NCBI GenBank assembly: GCA_036558745.1
Contig: DATBEZ010000003.1
Coordinates: forward strand, 62,001-126,000
Source of the DNA: JAMXLJ01 sp036558745
Lineage (GTDB): Bacteria > Actinomycetota > Acidimicrobiia > IMCC26256 > JAMXLJ01
Direction: 5' to 3'
DNA: 64,000 nt
How positions within the stretch are numbered: the first letter of the stretch is position 1; every line of letters starts with the position of its first letter. Positions 26,253-33,394 of this stretch are shown here, one piece after another. Below the pieces are notes generated by a model. That model saw nothing but the letters and a program-made list of their open reading frames with translations. It did no database searches and was not told the origin of the DNA. The translations under genes and the position numbers were made by a program.

Positions 26253-26765
26253 ATGACGAGCCTTCTCGTCGTGATGGGCGTCAGCGGCACGGGCAAGACC
26301 ACCGTCGGTCGCCTCCTCGCCGAGCGGCTCGGGTTGCCCTTCGTCGAGGGCGACGACTTCCACGATCCCGAGAACGTCGCCCGTATGCGCGCCGGTCAGC
26401 CGCTCGACGACGCGGCGCGAGGACCGTGGCTCGACCGGCTCAACGGCGTGTTGCGGTACGCGGGCGCGCACGGCGGTGTCGTCGTCGCATGCTCCGCGTT
26501 GACGGCCGCGTACCGCCGACGGCTGACCGTCGGCGCGAAGGGCGTGCGCTTCGTGTTCCTCCACGCGGACGAGCAGGTGCTACGCCGGCGTATCGAGGCG
26601 CGCCGCGGCCACTACGCGGGCGTCGCGCTCCTGCCGTCACAGCTCGCGACGCTCGAGCCTCCGTCGCGCGACGAGGCGGTCGCCGTCGACGTGTCGGGTC
26701 GCGTCGACGAGGTGGTCGACCACGCGGTGCGTGCGGTGCGCGACACAGGAGCGGCTCCGGCGTAA
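26253..26765 (+). CDS. gntK: Gluconokinase
   Basis: A 170-residue shikimate-kinase-like P-loop enzyme. It has Walker A GVSGTGKTT, the gluconate-binding segment FVEGDDFHDPENVARMRAGQPLDDAARGPWLDRL, the strand VVVACSALTAAYRRRL and the lid segment EARRGHYAGVALLPSQLATLEPP. These are diagnostic of bacterial GntK, which phosphorylates D-gluconate to 6-phosphogluconate with ATP for entry into the pentose-phosphate pathway. Length is normal. The ATG has CAGGGAACG upstream as RBS. It is divergent from an acyl-CoA dehydrogenase and followed by a hydrolase. Confidence 0.93.
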   Translation: MTSLLVVMGVSGTGKTTVGRLLAERLGLPFVEGDDFHDPENVARMRAGQPLDDAARGPWLDRLNGVLRYAGAHGGVVVACSALTAAYRRRLTVGAKGVRFVFLHADEQVLRRRIEARRGHYAGVALLPSQLATLEPPSRDEAVAVDVSGRVDEVVDHAVRAVRDTGAAPA

Positions 26766-26775
26766 CGTGGGCGCG

Positions 26776-27651
26776 GTGGGAAGCACGAGCCCGCCCGCGT
26801 GGTCCGACGTGCCTCATGGTCGCCGGGTCGAGCTTCCGGGACGCGGCACCACCTTCGTGCGTGAGGTCGCCGGTCCGCCCGGCGCGCCGACCGTCGTCCT
26901 GCTCCACGGTCTCCTGGCCACGGCCGCGCTCAACTGGTCGGGCTGCTACGCGCCGCTCGGCGCGCACTTCCGCGTCCTCGCACCCGATCACCGCGGTCAC
27001 GGCCGCGGGCTCCGCACGCGTGCCCGCTTCCGCCTCGCGGACTGCGCGGACGACGTCGTCGCGCTGGCCGACGCGCTGGGCGTCTCCACGTTCGTGGCCG
27101 TCGGCTACTCGATGGGCGGCCCGATCGCCCAGCTGCTGTGGCATCGCCACCCGGACCGCATCCAGGGCCTCGTCCTGTGCGCGACCGGACGCGACTTCCG
27201 CGGCCATCCGCGCCAGCGCGTCGCCTTCGACGCGCTCGGTGTCGCGGGTGTCGCGGCCCGTCTGACCCCACCCCTCGTGTGGCGGGTGGGCGAGCGGTTC
27301 GCCGCGCCGCGGGCCGGCGGCTCCGAGCGAGCCCGGTGGCAATGGTCCGAGTTCCGGCGCAACGATCCGGTGAAGATGATCGAAGCGGCCCAGACGCTCG
27401 GCCGTTTCACGTCGCGCGACTGGATCGGCCGGGTGGACGTGCCGGCGACCGTCGTCGTGACCGGACACGACCGACTCGTGCCTCCCGAGCGCCAGCGCAA
27501 GCTGGCGGCCGCGATTCCCGGCGCGACCGTGCGGGAGATCGACGGCGATCACGCCGTGGTCGTGTGGGAACCCCACCGCTTCGCGCCCGTCCTGCTCGAC
27601 GCGTGCCTCGACGTCACGCGTCGGGTACCGACGACGGTGTCGACGTGCTGA
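26776..27651 (+). CDS. Alpha/beta hydrolase
   Basis: A 291-residue alpha/beta-hydrolase-fold protein: oxyanion-hole strand VVLLHGLLATA, then LAPDHRGHGRG, the nucleophile elbow VGYSMGG (Ser112), an acid strand TVVVTGHDRLV and the catalytic His in EIDGDHAVVVWE. It is an intracellular esterase/lipase-like or C-C hydrolase; the substrate is unknown. The GTG at 26776 lies seven bases after TAACGT with no Shine-Dalgarno, which matches the leaderless pattern and decides the start over an upstream ATG at 26731. The stop abuts the end of the convergent neighbouring gene with no gap. Confidence 0.82.
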   Translation: MGSTSPPAWSDVPHGRRVELPGRGTTFVREVAGPPGAPTVVLLHGLLATAALNWSGCYAPLGAHFRVLAPDHRGHGRGLRTRARFRLADCADDVVALADALGVSTFVAVGYSMGGPIAQLLWHRHPDRIQGLVLCATGRDFRGHPRQRVAFDALGVAGVAARLTPPLVWRVGERFAAPRAGGSERARWQWSEFRRNDPVKMIEAAQTLGRFTSRDWIGRVDVPATVVVTGHDRLVPPERQRKLAAAIPGATVREIDGDHAVVVWEPHRFAPVLLDACLDVTRRVPTTVSTC

Positions 27652-28179
27652 CTACGCGCCGAGAAGCTCGCGACGGAACTCGGCGACGCGCGACGACAGG
27701 TACGACGGCGCGAGGCGCAGCACGTCGTCGGGCACGCGATCGACCAGCTCGCGACGCGCCGGATAGTCGTGACCCGCGTCGTGGACGGCGCGCATGCGCG
27801 CCTCGGCGGTCGCGGCAGGCAGCTCGCTCGTGTAGCCGAGCAGCTCCATCGCGAGCTCGACGTCGGTCGCGACCGGCGCGCGGCCGAACAGCGCGGCCCG
27901 CTTCATCGCGATCTCGGCCACGACGGCTGCGGCGTCGTCGTAGTGCTCGCCCGGCGCGAGCTTGAAGCGATCCTTCCAGCGGTTGACGAGCGTCAGCGCG
28001 TAACCGATGTTCGGACCGGGGCGCCCGAGCAGCGTTCCCTTGGGTTGTCCCGCGACGAGATCGCCGGGGCGGTCCGCATGCCAGCTTCCGGCCGGCGGCA
28101 CGACGACACCGGGCGCGAGATTCGGGAGCTGGCGGGGCTCGTCCTCGAGCCGCTCGGGGACGTAGGGGTCAGTCGGCAT
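27652..28179 (-). CDS. Conserved-type hypothetical protein downstream of cimA
   Basis: A 175-residue soluble protein I do not recognise. The first 60 residues are Pro/Gly-rich and extended (YVPERLEDEPRQLPNLAPGV), followed by GRPGPNIGYALTLVNRWKDRFKL and a helical remainder (ELAMELLGYTSELPAATAEARMRAVHDAGHDYPARRELVDRV). No signal peptide, metal motif or P-loop is seen. The ATG overlaps the 3' end of cimA by 11 bases, so it is the last gene of the leuB-ilvE-cimA transcript and probably coupled to it. A role linked to branched-chain amino-acid metabolism is only suggested by position. Confidence 0.65.
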   Translation of the reverse strand: MPTDPYVPERLEDEPRQLPNLAPGVVVPPAGSWHADRPGDLVAGQPKGTLLGRPGPNIGYALTLVNRWKDRFKLAPGEHYDDAAAVVAEIAMKRAALFGRAPVATDVELAMELLGYTSELPAATAEARMRAVHDAGHDYPARRELVDRVPDDVLRLAPSYLSSRVAEFRRELLGA

Positions 28180-29788
28180 GGACGGATTCTTGCTCGCGCT
28201 GCTCGGCCCGCAGCAACCCGTAGACCAGCGAGTCGAACAGCGCCTGCCACGCCGCCTCGATGATGTTCTCGCTCACACCGATGGTGGTCCAGGTGCGCTC
28301 GCCGTCGGTACTGTCCACGAGCACGCGGGTGACCGCGGCCGTGCCCTTCGCGGTGTCGAGGACGCGCACCTTGAAGTCGGTGAGATGGACGTTCGCGAGC
28401 GCGGGGAAGCGGGAACCGACCGCCTGGCGCAGCGCACCGTCGAGCGCGTTCACCGGGCCGTTCCCCTCCGCGGTGGCGATGAGACGCTCACCGCCCACGA
28501 AGAGCTTGATGGTCGCCTCCGTCGTCACGCCCCCGGGCGTGTCACCGGCCGCGAGGTCGTCGGTGATGACGCGGAACGACTCCACCTCGAACCACTCGGG
28601 ACGCCACCCGGCCGCGTGGCGCATGAGCAGCTCCAGCGACGCGTCGGCCACCTCGAAGTGGTAGCCCGCGTGCTCGAGCTCCTTCAGCTTGTCGACAACC
28701 GCGCCCAACGTCGGGCCGTCGAGGTCGATGCCGAGCTCCTTCGCCTTGAGGCCGATCGTGGAGCGACCGGCCAGCTCCGACACGACGAAGCGCGTGCCGT
28801 TTCCCACCGACTCCGGCGGGACGTGCTCGTACGCGTCGGGCCGGCGCGCGATCGCACTCGTGTGCAGGCCGGCCTTGTGCGCGAACGCCGACTCGCCCAC
28901 GTACGGCGCCTGCGGGTTGAGCGGCATGTTGACGAGCTCGGCGACGTGGTGCGCGACGGGCGTGAGCCGCTCCATGCGGTCGGACGGGATGGTCTCGACA
29001 CCCAACTTCAACGTCAGGTTCGGGATGATCGAGACGAGGTTGCAGTTCCCCGTGCGCTCGCCGTATCCGTTGATCGTCCCCTGCACCTGCGTCGCGCCGC
29101 CGCGTACACCGGCCAGCGCGTTCGCGGTGCCGCACTCGGCGTCGTTGTGGAGATGTACACCGACGGGCGTGTCGAGGTAGGAGACGACGGCGCGCACGGC
29201 GTGCTCGACGTCGAAGGGCAGCGACCCGCCGTTCGTGTCGCAGAGGACGAGCCAGTCGGCGCCGGCCTGCGCCGCGGCCTCGAGCACGCGCAGGCTGTAC
29301 TCGGGGTTGTGCTTGTATCCGTCGAAGAAGTGCTCGGCGTCGAAGAGGACCTCGAGCCCCCGACCCTTCAGGTACGCGACGGAGTCGGCGACCATCGCGA
29401 CGCCTTCGTCGAGCGTCGTCTGCAACGCCTCGGTGACCTGGTAGTCCCAGCACTTGCCGACGATGCACGCGCTGGAGGTGCCCGCCTCGACCAGATGACG
29501 CAACGAGTCGTCGGAGTCCACCTTGCCGCGGGGGCGACGGGTCGAGCCGAACGCGACGAGCCTGCTCGTGCTCAGCGCGAGCTCGTTGGGCGCGCGGGCG
29601 AACAGCTCGTCGTCCTTCGGGTTCGCACCCGGGTACCCGGCCTCGATGTAGCCGACGCCGAGCCAGTCGAGCTGCTCGGCGATGCGCAGCTTGTCGTCGA
29701 CGGTGAGCGAGATGCCTTCGAGCTGGCTCCCGTCGCGCAGCGTCGTGTCGTAGATCGCGACGCGGGCCGGGAGGGTCACCTCACCCAT
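28169..29788 (-). CDS. cimA: (R)-citramalate synthase
   Basis: A 539-residue member of the isopropylmalate/citramalate synthase family. The TIM-barrel start AIYDTTLRDGSQLEGISL, the VHLHNDAECGTANALAGVRGGA metal strand, QGTINGYGERTGNCNL and the C-terminal LeuA-type dimer/regulatory domain are intact. TTLRDGSQ with these barrel motifs and its coexistence with a separate leuA identify it as CimA. It condenses pyruvate with acetyl-CoA to citramalate, giving threonine-independent isoleucine synthesis through LeuBCD. The ATG at 29788 has AAGGA nine bases upstream and overlaps ilvE by 13 bases; a GTG at 29779 (GTGA overlap) is an alternative. It is third in the attenuated leuB operon. Confidence 0.9.
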   Translation of the reverse strand: MGEVTLPARVAIYDTTLRDGSQLEGISLTVDDKLRIAEQLDWLGVGYIEAGYPGANPKDDELFARAPNELALSTSRLVAFGSTRRPRGKVDSDDSLRHLVEAGTSSACIVGKCWDYQVTEALQTTLDEGVAMVADSVAYLKGRGLEVLFDAEHFFDGYKHNPEYSLRVLEAAAQAGADWLVLCDTNGGSLPFDVEHAVRAVVSYLDTPVGVHLHNDAECGTANALAGVRGGATQVQGTINGYGERTGNCNLVSIIPNLTLKLGVETIPSDRMERLTPVAHHVAELVNMPLNPQAPYVGESAFAHKAGLHTSAIARRPDAYEHVPPESVGNGTRFVVSELAGRSTIGLKAKELGIDLDGPTLGAVVDKLKELEHAGYHFEVADASLELLMRHAAGWRPEWFEVESFRVITDDLAAGDTPGGVTTEATIKLFVGGERLIATAEGNGPVNALDGALRQAVGSRFPALANVHLTDFKVRVLDTAKGTAAVTRVLVDSTDGERTWTTIGVSENIIEAAWQALFDSLVYGLLRAEQREQESVHAD

Positions 29789-30693
29789 TCCAACCAGTCC
29801 TTGTACCGGTCCTCCTCGCCGCGCACGGTCGCCTTGTAGATCTCCTGGATCCGGCGCGTGATCTCACCGGGCTCGCCGAGGTCGCGGTCGTCGACCGAGC
29901 GGATCGGGACCACCTCGGCCGCGGTGCCGGTCAGGAACGCCTCGTCCGCCGTGTAGAGATCGCTGCGCAGCATGTGGTCGACGCGCACGGGCAGGCCGAG
30001 GTCGCGCGCGATCGTCATCACGGTGTCCTGCGTGATGCCCTCCAGCGCGCCGGCCGACACCGGCGGCGTCACGAGCTCGCCGTTGCGCACGAGGAAGAGG
30101 TTTTCGCCGGTGCACTCGCTCACGTACCCCTGCGGCGAGAGCAGGATCGCCTCGTCGTAGCCGGCCTTGAGCGCCTCGACCTTCGCCATCGACGAGTTGA
30201 CGTACATGCCCGTCGCCTTCGCGGCCGGCGGCATCGCGTTCGGGTCGTGACGACGCCACGAGCTGATCTTCATCCGGACGCCGTGCTTGATGCCCTCGTC
30301 GCCGAGGTACGCACCCCAGGGCCACACCGCGATCGACACGTTCACCGCGCACGGCAACGTGTTGAGCCCCATCTCGCCGTAGCCGTAGTACACGATCGGG
30401 CGGATGTAGCAGGACGGGAGGTCGTTGACGCGCACCGTCTCCTTGGTCGCGTCGACGAGCTGCTGGAGCGTGAAGGGGATGTCGATCAGGTAGATCTTCG
30501 CCGACTTGAACATCCGCACCATGTGGTCGGTGAGCCGGAACACCGCGGGGCCGTCCACCGTCTCGTACGCGCGAATCCCTTCGAACACGCCGCAGCCGTA
30601 GTGCAACGAGTGCGTGAGGACATGGATCCTCGCGTCGTCCCAGTCGATGAGCTTCCCGTCCATCCAGATCTTCTTCGCGGCCTCGATGGGCAT
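29776..30693 (-). CDS. ilvE: Branched-chain amino-acid aminotransferase
   Basis: A 305-residue fold-type IV PLP transaminase. The features are THSLHYGCGVFEGIRAY, CYIRPIVYYGYGEMG, the PLP lysine in PPAAKATGMY (Lys159, the same number as in the E. coli enzyme), GYDEAILLSPQGYVSECTGENLF and the phosphate-binding LTGTAAEVVPI. It performs the last step of valine, leucine and isoleucine synthesis, moving the amino group from glutamate to the 2-oxo acid. It starts three bases after leuB, with an AAAGG ribosome site, and overlaps cimA, so all three are expected to be coregulated by the upstream attenuator. Confidence 0.94.
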   Translation of the reverse strand: MPIEAAKKIWMDGKLIDWDDARIHVLTHSLHYGCGVFEGIRAYETVDGPAVFRLTDHMVRMFKSAKIYLIDIPFTLQQLVDATKETVRVNDLPSCYIRPIVYYGYGEMGLNTLPCAVNVSIAVWPWGAYLGDEGIKHGVRMKISSWRRHDPNAMPPAAKATGMYVNSSMAKVEALKAGYDEAILLSPQGYVSECTGENLFLVRNGELVTPPVSAGALEGITQDTVMTIARDLGLPVRVDHMLRSDLYTADEAFLTGTAAEVVPIRSVDDRDLGEPGEITRRIQEIYKATVRGEEDRYKDWLEWVR

Positions 30694-30696
30694 CGC

Positions 30697-31689
30697 CTAC
30701 AACCTTTCTGCGATCGCGTCGCCGATCTGCGACGTCGTGCCGGTCACGTCGTCGGACGCGGCAACGGCTTTGCGGACCCGGGCGGCCGCGTCGGCCTCGC
30801 CCAGGAATTCCAGCATCATGGCCGCGCTCACGACCGCGGCCCGGGGATCGGCTTTCCCGGTCCCCACGATGTCGGGGGCCGAGCCGTGGACGGGCTCGAA
30901 CAGCGACGGCCCGGTACGGGCCGGGTTGAGGTTCGCCGAGGCAGCCCGGCCGATCCCCCCGGATACCGCGCCGCCGAGGTCGGTGAGGATGTCGCCGAAG
31001 AGGTTGTCGGTGACGATCACGTCGTAGCGGCCGGGGTCCTGCACGAAGTAGATGCACGCGGCGTCGACGTGGTTGTACGCGGTCGCGATGCCGGCGTGAT
31101 CCGCGGCGACGGCCTCGAACGTGCGCTGCCACAGGTCACCCGCGAACGTCAACACGTTGGTCTTGTGCACGAGCGTGAGGTGCTTACGGTCGCGGCTCTC
31201 GGCCAGGTCGAACGCGTACCGCACGCACCGCTCGACGCCGAGGCGCGTGTTCACCGAACCCTGCGTCGCGATTTCGTTCGGCGTGCCCTTGCGCAGGAAC
31301 CCGCCTTCGCCCGCGTACGTCCCTTCGGTGTTCTCGCGCACCACGACCATGTCGACGCCGTCGTTGTGCGGCGACGCCGGCGCGCTGAACGGACGGAGGT
31401 TGACGTAGAGGTCGAGCTCGAACCGCAGGCGGAGCAGCAGGCCCCGCTCGAGCACGCCGGGGGGCACCTCGGGCGTGCCCACCGCGCCGAGGAGGATCGC
31501 GTCGAACACGTGCAGCTCGTCGAGCGTCTCGTCGGGCAGGACCTCGCCGCTGCGCAAATAGCGGGCCCCGCCGAGGTCGAAGGGCACCGCCTCGTGGTCG
31601 ACGCCCGCGGCCGCGACGACCTTGAGGGCCTCGGCCGTGACCTCGGGGCCGATCCCGTCCCCGCCGATGACTGCGATCTTGTGGGTCAA
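30697..31689 (-). CDS. leuB: 3-isopropylmalate dehydrogenase
   Basis: A 330-residue beta-decarboxylating dehydrogenase: KIAVIGGDGIGPEVT, the substrate loop LLLRLRFELDLYVNLRPF, VVRENTEGTYAGEGG and the NAD/metal region VTDNLFGDILTDLGGAVSGGIG with FEPVHGSAPDIVGTGKADP. It oxidises 3-isopropylmalate (leucine) and, with CimA present, 3-methylmalate (isoleucine). The start is an unusual TTG with AGGA about nine bases upstream; the conserved N-terminus begins immediately after it, so the choice is firm. It is preceded by a leader peptide and terminator typical of attenuation control. Confidence 0.94.
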   Translation of the reverse strand: MTHKIAVIGGDGIGPEVTAEALKVVAAAGVDHEAVPFDLGGARYLRSGEVLPDETLDELHVFDAILLGAVGTPEVPPGVLERGLLLRLRFELDLYVNLRPFSAPASPHNDGVDMVVVRENTEGTYAGEGGFLRKGTPNEIATQGSVNTRLGVERCVRYAFDLAESRDRKHLTLVHKTNVLTFAGDLWQRTFEAVAADHAGIATAYNHVDAACIYFVQDPGRYDVIVTDNLFGDILTDLGGAVSGGIGRAASANLNPARTGPSLFEPVHGSAPDIVGTGKADPRAAVVSAAMMLEFLGEADAAARVRKAVAASDDVTGTTSQIGDAIAERL

Positions 31690-31784
31690 CGTGCTGGTCC
31701 TGTCGATTGGTCGACTCCGCTTCGGGCTCCCGGGCTTCGCCCAGGCCTCGGCTGCGTCTCCTTTGGAAAAAGCGGTTCGGGCAA

Positions 31785-31842
31785 GAAAAAACCGCCCACC
31801 GAAGTGGACGGTCGGGGGCGAACGCCGGCGGCCGGCGCTCGC
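31785..31842 (-). terminator. Attenuator: pre-terminator hairpin and rho-independent terminator before leuB
   Basis: Minus strand, after the leader-peptide stop: a hairpin of GCGAGCGCCGG type (31842-31818), then ACCGTCCAC-TTCG-GTGGGCGGT, a nine-pair stem closed by a UUCG tetraloop (31812-31791), then a run of T (31791-31785). The first hairpin abuts the leader's Ile/Val codons, as required for ribosome stalling to decide between alternative structures. Confidence 0.8.
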
Positions 31843-31874
31843 TACGAAATGACGATGACGGTGCTGCGACGCAT
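31842..31874 (-). CDS. leuB-operon leader peptide MRRSTVIVIS
   Basis: A ten-residue open frame, MRRSTVIVIS, placed between a promoter-like box and the terminator upstream of leuB. Four consecutive codons are Val-Ile-Val-Ile (GTC ATC GTC ATT). When charged tRNA-Val or tRNA-Ile is scarce, a ribosome would stall there and block the terminator, switching on leuB-ilvE-cimA. This is the classical ilv/leu attenuation logic, deduced here from sequence; the peptide itself has no expected function. Confidence 0.75.
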   Translation of the reverse strand: MRRSTVIVIS

Positions 31875-31883
31875 GGACCTGCC

Positions 31884-31912
31884 AGGGTGACAGCTCCCCG
31901 GGCCCTTGTCAA
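31884..31912 (-). promoter_or_regulatory. Candidate promoter of the leuB-operon leader
   Basis: Minus strand: perfect -35 TTGACA (31912-31907), 17-base spacer, weak -10 CACCCT (31889-31884), then nine bases to the leader-peptide ATG. The -10 is poor by E. coli standards, but CANNNT boxes recur in this window at the same distance from starts. Confidence 0.45.
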
Positions 31913-31995
31913 TCGCTCCCAAGCCTGCTGAGAAGGGACTGAGACCGTCCGGAGGCTGCCATCCGTCGGGGCCTCCGATCGGTAAGGCTCTCCTG

Positions 31996-32700
31996 ATGCG
32001 GCGCTTCCTCAAGATCTTCCTCCCGATCCTGCTGGTCGTGATCGTCGGCGGCGGGTTCGCCTTCTACTGGTTCGTCGTGCGCAGCGACGCCAAGCCCAAG
32101 GCCACGATCACCGCGACCAAGGTGACCCCGGGAGGGAGCCCCGACGGCACCTGGACGCTGGCGACCGGCGACGGCCGGTCGTTCGTCGGGTACCGGGTCC
32201 AGGAGCAGTTCGCGGTCGCGACGGTCGAGTCGACCGCGACCGGTCGGACGAGCGACGTGACCGGCACGATCCGCATCGCCGGCACGACCGTCGACGGCGT
32301 GTCGGTCAAGGCGAACCTGACGACGTTGACGTCGGATCGGCCCCAGCGCGACCGCCAGATCAAGTCCCGCGGCCTGCAGACCAACACCTTCCCCGAGGCG
32401 ACGTTCACCCAGACCGCGCCGGCCACGCTCCCGCACGTGCCCGGCGCGGGCGAGACCATCGACGTCCCGGTCACCGGCGATCTCACCTTGCACGGTGTGA
32501 CGAAGCGCGTCACCGTTGCCGCTCAGGGTCGCTTCGACGGGCGATCGGTCCAGGTGGTGGCGCACGTGCCGATCGTGTTCTCCGACTACCGGATCGAAGC
32601 GCCCAGCATCGGGGGGTTCGTCTCGGTTCGGGACCGGGGTGAGCTGGAGCTCCAGCTCTTCTTCGCCCGGGGGCCGGCCCCGTCGACGCCGTCGTCGTGA
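31996..32700 (+). CDS. YceI family protein, membrane anchored
   Basis: A 234-residue protein. Residues 5-26 (LKIFLPILLVVIVGGGFAFYWF) are an N-terminal anchor or uncleaved signal. The rest is a YceI lipocalin-like beta barrel: GTWTLATGDGRSFVGYRVQEQF, SVKANLTTLTSDRPQRDRQI, FPEATFTQT and VTGDLTLHGVTKRVTVAAQGRF. YceI proteins bind isoprenoid or other hydrophobic ligands at the cell surface; the ligand is unknown. The ATG at 31996 was chosen because the hydrophobic segment starts there and AAGG precedes it; an upstream in-frame ATG at 31906 overlaps the divergent leuB promoter. It is followed by greA. Confidence 0.85.
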   Translation: MRRFLKIFLPILLVVIVGGGFAFYWFVVRSDAKPKATITATKVTPGGSPDGTWTLATGDGRSFVGYRVQEQFAVATVESTATGRTSDVTGTIRIAGTTVDGVSVKANLTTLTSDRPQRDRQIKSRGLQTNTFPEATFTQTAPATLPHVPGAGETIDVPVTGDLTLHGVTKRVTVAAQGRFDGRSVQVVAHVPIVFSDYRIEAPSIGGFVSVRDRGELELQLFFARGPAPSTPSS

Positions 32701-32757
32701 CGTCACCAGCCGAGATGCCCGGTTTCAGGGGCGTCGCGGTTGGCTAGCCTCGTCGGA

Positions 32758-33231
32758 ATGCAAGAGGCTGCACACCTTTCCCCGCAGGCCCACAAGCGCC
32801 TGCAAGAGGAGCTCGACGAGCGCACCGGTCCGCGCCGGCGCGAGATCTCCGAGAAGATCGAGCGCGCGCGCGAGCTCGGCGACATCAGCGAGAACGGCGA
32901 CTACGACGCGGCCAAGAACGAGCAGGGGCTGAACGAGGCCCGCGTGCGTCAGATCGAGGCGCTCTTGAAGACCGCGGTCGTGGTCGAGTCGACCGACGCC
33001 GACGTGGTGGCCGCGGGCAACGTGGTCGAGATCCGCATGGACGAGGACGAGACGACGACCGCGTACCTCGTCGGGTCGATCGAAGAGCGTCACGACACCT
33101 ACGACGTGCTGTCCACCAACTCGCCGTTGGGCCAGGCCCTGCTCGGAAAGAAGCCGGGCGAGACCGTCACCTACGAGGCGCCCAAGCGCTCGTTCCAGGT
33201 CGAGATCGTCAGCGTCCGCCCGCTCGACTGA
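32758..33231 (+). CDS. greA: Transcription elongation factor GreA
   Basis: A 157-residue GreA, the normal length. The N-terminal coiled coil (LSPQAHKRLQEELDERTG...ISEKIERARELGDISENGDYDAAKNEQ) carries the acidic tip ELGDISENGDYDAAK that enters the RNA polymerase secondary channel and stimulates cleavage of backtracked RNA. The C-terminal FKBP-like domain ends TYEAPKRSFQVEIVSVRPL. The ATG lies seven bases after TAGCCT with no Shine-Dalgarno, indicating a leaderless mRNA; an upstream in-frame ATG (32740) would lie before that box. A 59-base repeat begins immediately after its stop codon. Confidence 0.95.
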   Translation: MQEAAHLSPQAHKRLQEELDERTGPRRREISEKIERARELGDISENGDYDAAKNEQGLNEARVRQIEALLKTAVVVESTDADVVAAGNVVEIRMDEDETTTAYLVGSIEERHDTYDVLSTNSPLGQALLGKKPGETVTYEAPKRSFQVEIVSVRPLD

Positions 33232-33290
33232 GTTCCTGGTCGCGCTCGCAAGCTCGCCGCTCCCCCGCCAACAGCACGACTCGGCGACGG
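33232..33290. repeat. Dispersed repeat, copy 1
   Basis: A 59-base element starting GTTCCTGGTCGCGCTCGCAA and ending GGCGACGG, placed immediately after the greA stop codon. An identical copy lies 103 bases downstream. Inside is the direct repeat GCTCGC-AA-GCTCGC. Confidence 0.85.
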
Positions 33291-33334
33291 AGCAAGCTCC
33301 GATCGCCTGCCTGACGACGCCACCACCCCACATC

Positions 33335-33393
33335 GTTCCTGGTCGCGCTCGCAAGCTCGCCGCTCCCCCGCCAACAGCACGACTCGGCGACGG
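33335..33393. repeat. Dispersed repeat, copy 2
   Basis: Exact 59-base duplicate of the element at 33232, ending one base before the stop codon of the convergent HyuB gene. The 44 bases between the two copies hold a small palindrome GGAGC-AA-GCTCC and no gene. Confidence 0.85.
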
Positions 33394-33394
33394 G

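Noticed and set aside
31906..31995. N-terminal extension of the YceI protein
   Set aside because: It would overlap the divergent leuB promoter and precede the natural membrane segment; the ATG at 31996 fits better.
31983..31995. Second iron-box-like sequence GGTAAGGCTCTCC before the YceI gene
   Set aside because: Only one half of the palindrome matches; the other half is not CTAACCTAA-like.
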